Source: Campylobacter sp.
GTDB taxonomy: Bacteria; Campylobacterota; Campylobacteria; Campylobacterales; Campylobacteraceae
Length of the DNA stretch: 64,000 nt
Reading direction: 5' to 3'
Assembly (NCBI RefSeq): GCF_019423325.1
Contig: NZ_JAHZBQ010000003.1
Span: 186,001 to 250,000 of the forward strand
Shown: positions 1 to 6,691 of the stretch, in pieces
Numbering within the stretch: position 1 is the first letter of the stretch
How the letters are laid out: every line of letters starts with the position of its first letter
Notes under the pieces: model-generated
What the model was told of the DNA's origin: nothing
The model's input: only the letters and a program-made list of their open reading frames with translations
The model's database searches: none
Program-made: the position numbers and the translations under genes

Positions 1-453
1 ATCGAAAGCGACTTCGAGCCCTACACGATCTCCTTTTTGACGAACAAAGCAAACGCCGATTATTTCGCAGGTCTGCGCAACCAAAATATCCGCATCAAAA
101 CAAGCAACTATAGCCTAAATTCCAGCAAATGGGTCGTTACTATCATACCGGCAAACGAAATTTACGCCGTGCAGATCGCCAAGTACCTCTACGAGGATGG
201 CTTTAGCATCGACGTGGGGCTCGGGCAGCTAAACGCCGTAAATTTCAGCCAAAATGAGATCGATTATATATTTAATCCGATGTATAACCTCACCAAATGC
301 GCCAAAATTCTACGCAAATGCTGGAATGCTAAAGACAAAAATATCAAAGACACGATCGAGTGCTACAACTACGGCATGCGCAAACGCTACTCAAACCCCT
401 ACTACAAGCGCTTTTACGAACATTACGAGAGATTTTTCGGTAAGCCCTATTAA
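1..453 (+). CDS. Lytic transglycosylase, C-terminal part (cut by window edge)
   Basis: The reading frame is open from base 1, so this is the 3' part of a longer gene; the TTG at 37 is not a believable start. The first residues, IESDFEPYTISFLTN, match the SLT (lysozyme-like) motif in which the catalytic Glu is followed by Ser and, further on, an aromatic/Pro stretch. Later motifs such as GLGQLNAVNF (near residue 82) and YNLTKCAKILRKCW (near 103) fit the Gly-x-x-Gln-xN and N-terminal helix motifs of VirB1/Slt70-type enzymes. These enzymes cleave peptidoglycan glycan strands in the periplasm. The signal peptide, if any, lies outside the window. It ends 51 bases before kdsA on the same strand. 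I am confident of the family but cannot tell whether it serves cell-wall turnover or a secretion machine. Confidence 0.75.
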   Translation: MESDFEPYTISFLTNKANADYFAGLRNQNIRIKTSNYSLNSSKWVVTIIPANEIYAVQIAKYLYEDGFSIDVGLGQLNAVNFSQNEIDYIFNPMYNLTKCAKILRKCWNAKDKNIKDTIECYNYGMRKRYSNPYYKRFYEHYERFFGKPY

Positions 454-504
454 GAGTTAGTAAAATTTCGCTAAAATCGCGCAAATTTTAAAAAAGGATA
501 TTTC

Positions 505-1545
505 ATGATACTGATCGCAGGACCCTGCGTGATCGAAAGCCGCGAGCTGATAATGAAAGTCGCGGAGAGCTTACGCAAATTTAACGAAATGGACGGGGTG
601 GAATTTTACTTTAAAAGCAGCTTCGATAAAGCCAACCGCACAAGCATCTCAAGCTTCCGTGGCCCGGGGCTGCAGCGCGGCTGCGAAATTTTAGCCGAAG
701 TAAAGGAGAAGTTCGGCTATAAAATTTTAACCGACATCCACGAAAGCTATCAGGCGGAGCCCGCTGCGCGCGTCGCCGACGTACTGCAGATACCGGCGTT
801 TTTGTGCCGCCAAACCGACCTGCTCGTCGCCGCAGCCAGCACGCAAGCGGTAGTAAATATCAAAAAAGGTCAGTTTCTATCGCCGCAGGCGATGAAACAC
901 AGCGTCGAAAAGGTGCTGCAAACCCGCAGCGCACGAGCTTATACCCCGCAAAGCGGCGCGGCATCTAGCGATACAAATGCCGCTCAAAACAGCGCCTGCT
1001 CCAGCAATGCCGAAATTTGCGGCGCGCAAAGCGGCGCCCGAAGCAGTGCAGATAGCAGCTCTTTTGCGCTAGGCGCGCAAAATTCTTGCGCCGCACGATC
1101 GGACGCGCAAAATTCCGCCCATGTTTGCGATGCTTCGAGTGCCGCGAATTCTGCTCAAAGCGCTGCGCAGCCAAGCGGCGAAGGTATGCACGATCTAGCG
1201 CGCCGTTACGGCGTTTGGCTCACCGAGCGCGGCAGTACCTTCGGCTATGGAAATTTGATCGTCGATATGCGCTCGCTGCCGATTATGCGCGAGTTTGCTC
1301 CGGTCATTTTCGACGCGACCCACAGCGTGCAGATGCCTAGCACCGGCACTACGAGCGGCGGCGACTCGCGCTTCGTGCCGTATCTCGCGCGAGCGGCAGC
1401 GGCCGTGGGCGTAGACGGCTTTTTTTACGAGACGCACCCTGATCCCGCCCATGCGCTATCAGACGGGCCGAATATGCTAAATTTACAGCAGCTAGAGCGC
1501 GTCGTCGCGCAGACGCTTGCAATTCAAAAAGCACTCGGATTTTAA
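505..1545 (+). CDS. kdsA: KdsA, 3-deoxy-8-phosphooctulonate (KDO-8-P) synthase with a low-complexity insertion
   Basis: KdsA condenses arabinose 5-phosphate and phosphoenolpyruvate to KDO-8-P for lipopolysaccharide inner core, in the cytoplasm. Family signatures are clear: IAGPCVIES at the N-terminus, FKSSFDKANRTS (near 36-47), SFRGPGL, TDIHE, QIPAFLCRQTDLL, GQFLSPQ, WLTERGSTFGYGNL and DATHSVQMP. The family is usually about 270-280 residues; this one is 346. The extra length is one Ala/Ser/Asn/Gln-rich block of about 88 residues (roughly 141-228, bases 925-1188), between the helix after GQFLSPQAMK and the conserved WLTERG strand. The flanking enzyme sequence looks intact, so the insert is probably a surface loop. 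RBS GGATA precedes the ATG. In C. jejuni, kdsA is next to ribH-nusB-pyrF; here that block lies 14 kb away. Confidence 0.95.
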   Translation: MILIAGPCVIESRELIMKVAESLRKFNEMDGVEFYFKSSFDKANRTSISSFRGPGLQRGCEILAEVKEKFGYKILTDIHESYQAEPAARVADVLQIPAFLCRQTDLLVAAASTQAVVNIKKGQFLSPQAMKHSVEKVLQTRSARAYTPQSGAASSDTNAAQNSACSSNAEICGAQSGARSSADSSSFALGAQNSCAARSDAQNSAHVCDASSAANSAQSAAQPSGEGMHDLARRYGVWLTERGSTFGYGNLIVDMRSLPIMREFAPVIFDATHSVQMPSTGTTSGGDSRFVPYLARAAAAVGVDGFFYETHPDPAHALSDGPNMLNLQQLERVVAQTLAIQKALGF

Positions 1546-1602
1546 AATTTTAATATATTGGCAAAACTTGCTTTTTCTTGACGCCTAATTAAAAGACGGT
1601 TT

Positions 1603-1640
1603 GAAATTTTAACGCTCGTCGGACGGGCGTTAAAATTTTT
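1603..1640. terminator. Strong hairpin terminator after kdsA
   Basis: The arm AAATTTTAACGCTCG pairs with CGGGCGTTAAAATTT (one G-T wobble) around the five-base loop TCGGA, and the 3' arm ends in a T run. It also has A-rich flanks on the other side, so it could stop transcription from both directions (kdsA and the convergent XRE gene). Confidence 0.8.
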
Positions 1641-1764
1641 ATAATACACGCATGGTTCACACCTAAAAATGTAAAAACATCTGAGCATAAATCGATAGAC
1701 TTATCATTGCCCTTGATCATTGTCTGTTTTACCAAAAAATTCAAACTTTCAAGTTTATAAATTT

Positions 1765-2025
1765 TTAAGCCTTAAATTTAAAAATTTCACCCACCTCGAT
1801 GCCTAAAATTTTTGAAATTTTATAAATATGCTCTAAATTAAAGTGCTTGTCGTAGCGGCAGCTCTCGCAGTTTGAGTAAAACGCGACCGACTTTATATCC
1901 ATACTTAGCGCCATATCCAGCTGGCTCATACCCTTGCTTTCGCGTAGTTTACGGACGTTGGCGGAGATTTGAAGATAAAAATTTTGTATCTCGTCTCCGT
2001 CAAAAAAGGCTAAATTTTCACTCAT
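1765..2025 (-). CDS. XRE-family helix-turn-helix regulator
   Basis: An 86-residue protein consisting almost only of a Cro/C1-type HTH domain: NVRKLRESKGMSQLDMALSM (near residues 25-44) followed by IYKISKILGIEVGEIFKF at the C-terminus, the usual XRE end. It is divergent from the Cys-rich peptide and radical SAM genes, so it likely controls them and itself. The palindrome half TATCCTATAGG lies 6 bases before its ATG and supplies the AGGAT ribosome site, so a bound repressor would block its own expression. Two cysteines (NCESC, near 51-55) could sense metal or redox state, but that is only a guess. The region is more AT-rich than kdsA, which suggests acquisition. Confidence 0.85.
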   Translation of the reverse strand: MSENLAFFDGDEIQNFYLQISANVRKLRESKGMSQLDMALSMDIKSVAFYSNCESCRYDKHFNLEHIYKISKILGIEVGEIFKFKA

Positions 2026-2030
2026 TTTTT

Positions 2031-2043
2031 TATCCTATAGGTA
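2031..2043. promoter_or_regulatory. Putative XRE operator, copy 1 (imperfect)
   Basis: TATCCTATAGGTA, nearly the same as the perfect palindrome at 2086-2099. On the minus strand it overlaps the Shine-Dalgarno of the XRE gene. Confidence 0.5.
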
Positions 2044-2085
2044 AAGTAAAAATTAAACTTTATTTGGATAAAATCCGCAAATCTA

Positions 2086-2099
2086 TATCCTATAGGATA
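2086..2099. promoter_or_regulatory. Putative XRE operator, copy 2 (perfect palindrome)
   Basis: TATCCTATAGGATA is a perfect 14-base palindrome, 55 bases from copy 1 and 35 bases before the peptide gene start. Two matching sites between divergent genes, one of which codes an XRE protein, point to operators of that regulator. Confidence 0.6.
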
Positions 2100-2133
2100 A
2101 ATAATTAGTAAATTTCTAGAGAAAGGAGAAGAA

Positions 2134-2298
2134 ATGAGTGCCACTATAAATCAATATGAAAAGCTATTCGGCAAAATTATTGAAGTTGTCGCAGGCCGAA
2201 CTTGCGCTTGCTTTTGCTCATGCAGTTGCGGCATGTGCGTATGCTCGTGCCGCGGTCGCAGAAGTGAAAACGACGAAATTGCATGGGAAATATGCTAA
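2134..2298 (+). CDS. Cys-rich RiPP precursor peptide (54 aa)
   Basis: This short gene starts at an ATG behind a strong ribosome site (AAAGGAG, 6 bases spacing). The peptide has a polar N-terminal leader-like part, MSATINQYEKLFGKIIEVVA, then a core with cysteines at residues 24, 26, 28, 30, 32, 35, 37 and 39 (TCACFCSCSCGMCVCSC), then a charged tail RGRRSENDEIAWEIC that ends in a ninth Cys. It lies directly upstream of a radical SAM/SPASM enzyme on the same strand. A short Cys-dense peptide beside such an enzyme is the standard arrangement of sactipeptide and ranthipeptide precursors, in which the enzyme links Cys sulfur to carbon atoms. I do not recognise a named family: Cys at every second residue is unusual. 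The mature product, its cleavage site and any exporter are not visible. A metal-binding small protein is the main alternative. Confidence 0.8.
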   Translation: MSATINQYEKLFGKIIEVVAGRTCACFCSCSCGMCVCSCRGRRSENDEIAWEIC

Positions 2299-2304
2299 AA
2301 ATTT

Positions 2305-2328
2305 ATCGGCGGACCGAACTCCGCCGAT
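2305..2328 (+). terminator. Hairpin between precursor and maturase (leaky terminator or processing site)
   Basis: ATCGGCGGA and TCCGCCGAT form a perfect 9-bp stem with a six-base loop. No T run follows, so it is more likely an attenuating or RNA-stabilising stem that keeps the peptide transcript more abundant than the enzyme transcript. Confidence 0.6.
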
Positions 2329-2346
2329 ACTATTTCAAGGATTTTT

Positions 2347-3756
2347 ATGATTTTTTCAAAATATGGCTTCGCCTTTCATGTAGGTAATGATGTAGCATTA
2401 TATAACTCTTTAAGGATGAAGCCGATCTATTTAAGCGATAACAAATTTAAGAAAATAAAAGAGATTGTTGACAAAAATGTGAAATTATCACAAGACTTAA
2501 AATGCGAAATCGACGAATTGATAAAGTATAAAATTTTAGTCAAAGAGGGCGATGATGAAAAAATTTTAAATTTTGTAAAATCGGTTATTCCTCAACCACA
2601 AATAAACGTATGCTATTTTATTTTAAGCGAACAATGCAATCTGGCTTGTAAATATTGCTTTTTAGGCAACAATAATCAAGAAAAGAGAAAGCGTTTCAAA
2701 AAAGAAAATATGAGTAAGCAAACGGCAATGGATGGAATTTTATTTTTCATAAAACAACTCGAAAGTGCAAATTTCGATGAAAATTCCAAGCCTACCATTT
2801 TATTTTACGGTGGCGAACCACTTTTAAATTTTGAAACACTTGTTTTTATAGTAAATAAAATTAACGAGCTTAAAAAGAGCTGTAAAGTTTTAGAAAAAGT
2901 TGAATTCGACTTGGTCACAAACGGGCTTTTATTAAACAAACAAAGGCTTTTAAAGCTAAACGAACTTGGCGTAAATATCGGTATTTCGATAGATGGTTGT
3001 AATAACGAAACAAATAAAATGCGCGTGGATATCGGCGGAAATTTTGTATTTGAAAAAATTATACAAAAACTTGATTTGGCAAAGTCACTTGGGGTTCCAA
3101 TTTCGCTTTCCGTAACGCTTACGCAAGATAGTATCAAAAATAAAAACGATATGCTTGAGCTTGTCAAGAAATACAATATAAAGGGCTTCGGTTTTAATAT
3201 TTTAATGTCGGATGAGAAGATTTCGGATTTGCACTATCAAAAAACGAGTGAGTTTTTAATCGAAATGTTTAAAGAATTGCGCAAGCTTGGAATTTATGAA
3301 GATAGAATGATGAGAAAGGTAAAATCCTTTGCAAAATCAAGCGTTTATTTTTCGGATTGTGCAGCTACAAGCGGCGGACAGATTGTAATTGCGGCAAACG
3401 GAGATGTGGGAATTTGCCAAGGCTGTTTGTATGATAGAAAATATTTTGTAACGAATGTCTTGGATGAAAATTTTAATCCGACGACCAATGAAATTTGGCA
3501 AAAATTTCGCCATCTCTCGCCGCCCGAAAAGAATGAATGTCAAGAATGTGAAGCTCTTGGCATTTGTGGTGGCGGCTGTCCGATAAGTGCGGCAAACGAA
3601 AAAGTAGGCAATACGATTGATTCTTTGGATAGGAGATTTTGCATTCACGCAAAAGAGAGTCTAAAATTTCTGATCTCAGACCTGCATAGGATCATAACAA
3701 AAGGCGAAAATAGCGAAATTTATGAAAAATGCGAAGTTGATAAGTTAGCGAGATAA
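2347..3756 (+). CDS. Radical SAM/SPASM peptide maturase
   Basis: A 469-residue cytoplasmic iron-sulfur enzyme. The radical SAM motif CNLACKYC (Cys 97, 101, 104; CX3CX2C) holds the [4Fe-4S] cluster that cleaves S-adenosylmethionine; YGGEPLL (near 154-160) is the usual glycine-rich GGEP motif and ISIDG a later conserved strand. The C-terminal SPASM domain has a full Cys set: a Cys before GGQIVIAANGDVGIC, then CQECEALGICGGGC (CX2CX5CX3C) and a last RRFC, enough for two auxiliary clusters. The first ~85 residues precede the barrel and may be the leader-binding region, as in other RiPP maturases. RBS AAGGA before ATG. The neighbouring Cys-rich peptide (48 bases upstream) is the obvious substrate. 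Likely chemistry is thioether formation, by family analogy. AT-rich compared with the surroundings, so probably transferred. Confidence 0.9.
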   Translation: MIFSKYGFAFHVGNDVALYNSLRMKPIYLSDNKFKKIKEIVDKNVKLSQDLKCEIDELIKYKILVKEGDDEKILNFVKSVIPQPQINVCYFILSEQCNLACKYCFLGNNNQEKRKRFKKENMSKQTAMDGILFFIKQLESANFDENSKPTILFYGGEPLLNFETLVFIVNKINELKKSCKVLEKVEFDLVTNGLLLNKQRLLKLNELGVNIGISIDGCNNETNKMRVDIGGNFVFEKIIQKLDLAKSLGVPISLSVTLTQDSIKNKNDMLELVKKYNIKGFGFNILMSDEKISDLHYQKTSEFLIEMFKELRKLGIYEDRMMRKVKSFAKSSVYFSDCAATSGGQIVIAANGDVGICQGCLYDRKYFVTNVLDENFNPTTNEIWQKFRHLSPPEKNECQECEALGICGGGCPISAANEKVGNTIDSLDRRFCIHAKESLKFLISDLHRIITKGENSEIYEKCEVDKLAR

Positions 3757-3901
3757 TCCGTTATATAAATTTGCCGACTTTAATGTTTTACTTGACCCAA
3801 CCTTAATTCGAAATAGACACTAATTCTAGGTGCTGCTATCTGCAAGAGCTCATCATATATTTTATCTAAAATTTTGCTTCTTAATGCTAAAATAAATTCT
3901 T

Positions 3902-3978
3902 GACCTTTTCGTCTAGTGGCTCAGGACGTTGCATTCTCAGTGCGAAAACGCGTGGTTCAAATCCCGCAAGGGTCGCCA
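3902..3978 (+). tRNA. tRNA-Glu (anticodon CTC), with a bulged T stem
   Basis: Acceptor arms GACCTTT/AAGGGTC pair (one T-G), the D arm GTCT...GGAC is of tRNA-Glu type, the anticodon stem TTGCA/TGCGA pairs around loop TTCTCAG (anticodon CTC), the T loop is TTCAAAT, and GCCA ends the gene with CCA encoded. It is 77 bases, one more than a normal tRNA-Glu: the 5' T-stem strand is GCGTGG against CCCGC, which needs a bulged T. It may be a minor Glu tRNA for GAG codons or a decaying copy. A plausible -10 (TAAAAT) lies just upstream. Confidence 0.75.
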
Positions 3979-3980
3979 TT

Positions 3981-4094
3981 ATGGACTTATACAAGCCTCT
4001 TGATTTTAAACGGTAAATTTATCTATGATTTTATCATGGACTTTCATACAGCCCGTCAGATTTTAAATAATAAATTTTATCTGCGATTTTATCG
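3981..4094. repeat. Diverged tandem duplication of the nikO 3' end
   Basis: Bases 3981-4035 and 4036-4094 align along their length: both begin ATGGACTT, share GATTTTAAA near the middle and end TCT..GATTTTATC, with small gaps. The second copy is the last ~60 bases of nikO; the first is a degenerate copy between nikO and the tRNA. Probably an old local duplication. Confidence 0.6.
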
Positions 4095-4810
4095 ATGAAA
4101 CTTTTATCGTGCGAGACGATGATCTCGCTTACGTCAAGCTCCGCCAAAATCCCCGCCACGCGCTCCTGCATTGCCTCATCAAGCGCCGTCGTAGGCTCGT
4201 CCAGTAGCAGTATCCTAGGCTCGCACACCAGCGCGCCCGCAAGCGCCACCAGCTTTTTCTCGCCGCCGCTTAGATGAAAGGGTACTCGCTCGCGCAGATG
4301 TTCGATTCCCAAGCGTCGCAGCGTCTCCAGCGCCTTGCGCTCAATCTGCTCTTCGCTTAAAATTTCAAGCTTTTTTAGATGGTCGTTTTCGCTGCCCTGC
4401 CTTAAAATTTGCGCCTTACGACCAAAAAATTTAGAAAAAATTCCACGCTTTTTCTCCGCATTTCGTGCTTGTTTTAGCCGCTCATTTTGTGCACGCAGAC
4501 TAAATGCGACGTCCTCAAACACGCTCGCGCACAAAAATTGATCGTCGCTGTTTTGAAATAAAAACCCGATCTCGTGGCGAAATTTTACAAAATCCTCCGC
4601 ACACTCGAGCTTCTCACCGAAAAGCTCGATTTCGCCCTCGCCCCATTGCCTTAGGCCGCCTAAAATTTGAAGCAGGCTCGTCTTGCCCTGCCCGTTCGCG
4701 CCCAAGATCGCCACTTTTTCCTTATGCCCTACGCTCAAATTTACGCCGCGAAAAATTTCTCGCTCGCCGTTTTTAGCGCTTAAATCCAGCGCCTTAAGCG
4801 AACAGCTCAT
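4034..4810 (-). CDS. nikO: NikO/CbiO, ATPase of nickel/cobalt ECF transporter
   Basis: A 258-residue ABC ATPase that powers metal uptake through NikM/NikQ at the inner membrane. Walker A is GANGQGKTSLLQIL (near 37-50), the Q-loop FLFQNSDDQFLC, the signature HLSGGEKKLVALAGAL, Walker B RILLLDEPTTALDE and the H-loop IIVSHDKS. A stretch of about 40 charged residues (RAQNERLKQARN to GSENDHLKK, near 108-146) sits between the Q-loop and signature and is longer than usual. Its ATG overlaps the nikQ stop by 4 bases (ATGA), so the genes are coupled. The metal is inferred from the NikK/NikL partners; cobalt remains possible. Confidence 0.9.
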   Translation of the reverse strand: MSCSLKALDLSAKNGEREIFRGVNLSVGHKEKVAILGANGQGKTSLLQILGGLRQWGEGEIELFGEKLECAEDFVKFRHEIGFLFQNSDDQFLCASVFEDVAFSLRAQNERLKQARNAEKKRGIFSKFFGRKAQILRQGSENDHLKKLEILSEEQIERKALETLRRLGIEHLRERVPFHLSGGEKKLVALAGALVCEPRILLLDEPTTALDEAMQERVAGILAELDVSEIIVSHDKSFIDKIADKIYYLKSDGLYESP

Positions 4811-5454
4811 AAGATAGCTCCGATTTTAACAGATACGCACGCCAGCACGAACGCCAAAAACGAGGCCTCCGAGACGCCCAAACCATCGCGACATTCGTAA
4901 AATAGCCTACCGCAAAACCCTCGCGCGCTCATTACCATGCTTAAATTCCTTGCCTGCTCAAGCGCCGAAATCGCTAAAATCCCGATCAAATTCGCATAAA
5001 TTTTATAGGTAAAAATTCCGCTCGTCCCTACAAATCCGCGCATGCGCAAAAGTGCTTGCAGTCTCGCCAGATCCGAGCGTAAAAAATTTACGAATCGCCC
5101 ACAGCAATACACCAAAGCGCTTAGCTTTTCGCCGAGCCCGAGCCCGTAAAATCCGCGCGCGAAAAAATATTCGTCTTTGCCGTAAAATAGCAAAATTGCA
5201 AACGCCATTATCAAATTCGCGCGCAAAAATATCACGCCCGCAAGCTCGTAGTTGCCGACTATGGCGGGGCTTAACGCGCTTAAAATCGCAAAGATATTTA
5301 ATACCGCAAGCCTTGTGCAGACCGCGCGTGCAATCGAAATTTTAAGCGCAAAAAGAAGTAGCGGCGGGGCAAAAAACGCCGCGTAAAGCTGCCCGCTAAA
5401 TCCGACGCCGAAGCTGAAGATGAAAAACGCGAGCAGTGATACGGCGGAGCTCAT
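4807..5454 (-). CDS. nikQ: NikQ/CbiQ, membrane coupling (T) subunit
   Basis: About 215 residues with several hydrophobic helices near the N-terminus (SAVSLLAFFIFSFGVGFSG and following), then the conserved ECF T-subunit coupling helices in the C-terminal half; the MRMRGF-type signature of CbiQ/EcfT appears as LLRMRGFVGTS. It couples the ATPase to the NikM substrate subunit. I chose the ATG at 5454, which overlaps the nikL stop (ATGA); an upstream in-frame ATG at 5514 lies well inside nikL and has no reason to be used. Middle gene of a tightly coupled operon. Confidence 0.85.
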   Translation of the reverse strand: MSSAVSLLAFFIFSFGVGFSGQLYAAFFAPPLLLFALKISIARAVCTRLAVLNIFAILSALSPAIVGNYELAGVIFLRANLIMAFAILLFYGKDEYFFARGFYGLGLGEKLSALVYCCGRFVNFLRSDLARLQALLRMRGFVGTSGIFTYKIYANLIGILAISALEQARNLSMVMSARGFCGRLFYECRDGLGVSEASFLAFVLACVSVKIGAIL

Positions 5455-6092
5455 TTGCGCGCTCTTTTCGCTAGCCACATTAAGCCAAAAAAGCCGAAAA
5501 TCAAGGCCAAACAAAGCGCGATTTTAGGCGCCTCGGCGGACTGGCTTTGAAACGCCAGGCTCCTAATATCACTCTTAGAGCTTTCTTTCGGCAAGATGCT
5601 TTGCGAGGCGGAATTTTTCAAAGGCTCGGAAGCACTTGAAATTTTATCTTCAGACACACTGCCTTTCGGCGCGATATTTTCGGACGCGCTGTCTTTGGAC
5701 GCGAAATTTTTAGCGGCGTTCGAATTTTGCGGCATAGGATTTTCAGAAACGTCAGAATTTTGAGGCGTGGAATTTTCAGGATCACCGGAATCCTGCGGCG
5801 TAAAGCCTTCGGCGCTAAATTCCATCTGTGTGCCGTGCCCTGCACCTCCGTAAATTTGAATAGTAAAATTTTTAGCTGGCATTCGTATGCTCGCAAGTCC
5901 CTCTTTATCGGTCCTAGTGCGTAAAATTTCGCGCCCGTCCACACTGATTAAAACTTCGCACTCCATGCAGGGAGAATTTTTATAAAAATAGCTATAAATC
6001 GCCACTCTATCGCCCTCTTGCGTCGCGAAAAGATGAAGCGCATGCGAAAATGCGAAGGAGCTCAAAACCGCTAAGAAAAATAGCGCTCTCAT
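5451..6092 (-). CDS. nikL: NikL-like membrane-anchored periplasmic component
   Basis: A 213-residue protein with a signal peptide (MRALFFLAVLSSFAFSHA), a small periplasmic domain to about residue 100 (with CMEC and DKEGLASIRMP, a carboxypeptidase-regulatory-like fold by look), then about 85 residues of low-complexity repeats (Ser/Asn/Pro/Glu, units like ENSTPQNSDVS), and one C-terminal membrane helix (IALCLALIFGFFGLMWLAKR). NikL proteins in epsilonproteobacterial and deltaproteobacterial nickel ECF operons have this signal-domain-anchor layout. The long repeat linker is unusual. It overlaps nikM and nikQ by ATGA junctions. The exact role of NikL is not known from sequence. Confidence 0.7.
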   Translation of the reverse strand: MRALFFLAVLSSFAFSHALHLFATQEGDRVAIYSYFYKNSPCMECEVLISVDGREILRTRTDKEGLASIRMPAKNFTIQIYGGAGHGTQMEFSAEGFTPQDSGDPENSTPQNSDVSENPMPQNSNAAKNFASKDSASENIAPKGSVSEDKISSASEPLKNSASQSILPKESSKSDIRSLAFQSQSAEAPKIALCLALIFGFFGLMWLAKRARK

Positions 6093-6691
6093 CGCCTTTG
6101 TCCGCCGTAAAATTTCGCAATAAAGCTAAGCGCAAAAAAGGTGATGATTCCTTCCAAAACAGCCAGGATCGCGCCTTCGAGCGAGATGAGCGTCGCGATA
6201 GCAAAAAACTCCCGCCCGCTGATGAAAAGCACGAGATCAAGAAGCAGCATCGAGCAGACGATCGGCACGAAACCCGCTAAAAATAGATAAATTTTTTGCG
6301 TGCGCGCTTTTAGCTCTTGCGCTTTTGAGGCGGCGGCGGCAAAGAGCCCGCCCAAAACCGCCGGAAAGCCGATGACTGCGGTATTTACGCCGAGCACGCT
6401 AAGCCCTCCAAAGCCAAAAAATACCCCTTGCAAAAACAGCGCGACGAAAATCGCCAAGATCGCGCGTGAGCCCAAAAACGCGCCCACGAGCCCGCTTAGC
6501 ATCAGGTGCATGGAGCTGACGCCCACGGGCAGGTGCACAAAAGATGCGACGAAAAACAGCGCGCTAAAACATGCGATCCTCGGGATTTCAGACTGCCTTG
6601 CGCGCCATAAAATCGCCGCTACCGCAGGCGCCGTAACCGCCCAGCCAGCAAGCAGCACGGGCGCACTCAAAACTCCTTCGCTAATATGCAC
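6089..6691 (-). CDS. nikM: NikM/CbiM, substrate-specific (S) subunit
   Basis: A 200-residue integral membrane protein that starts MHISEGVLS: the N-terminal His-2 motif (MHI-x-EG) of CbiM/NikM binds the metal ion. Later it has PVGVSSMHLMLSGLVGAFLG, the second conserved metal-site segment. The start is a GTG (GTGCATATTAGC) behind an excellent ribosome site AAAGGAGG. The gene overlaps the last 11 bases of the ORF at 6681-7460. It defines this operon as a Ni/Co ECF uptake system, supplying nickel for urease or hydrogenase elsewhere in the genome. Confidence 0.92.
   Translation of the reverse strand: MHISEGVLSAPVLLAGWAVTAPAVAAILWRARQSEIPRIACFSALFFVASFVHLPVGVSSMHLMLSGLVGAFLGSRAILAIFVALFLQGVFFGFGGLSVLGVNTAVIGFPAVLGGLFAAAASKAQELKARTQKIYLFLAGFVPIVCSMLLLDLVLFISGREFFAIATLISLEGAILAVLEGIITFFALSFIAKFYGGQRR

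Noticed and set aside
2156..2350. 64-codon frame over the RiPP precursor (Ala-rich)
   Set aside because: It is a shadow of the precursor; the ATG at 2134 has the ribosome site and gives the Cys pattern.
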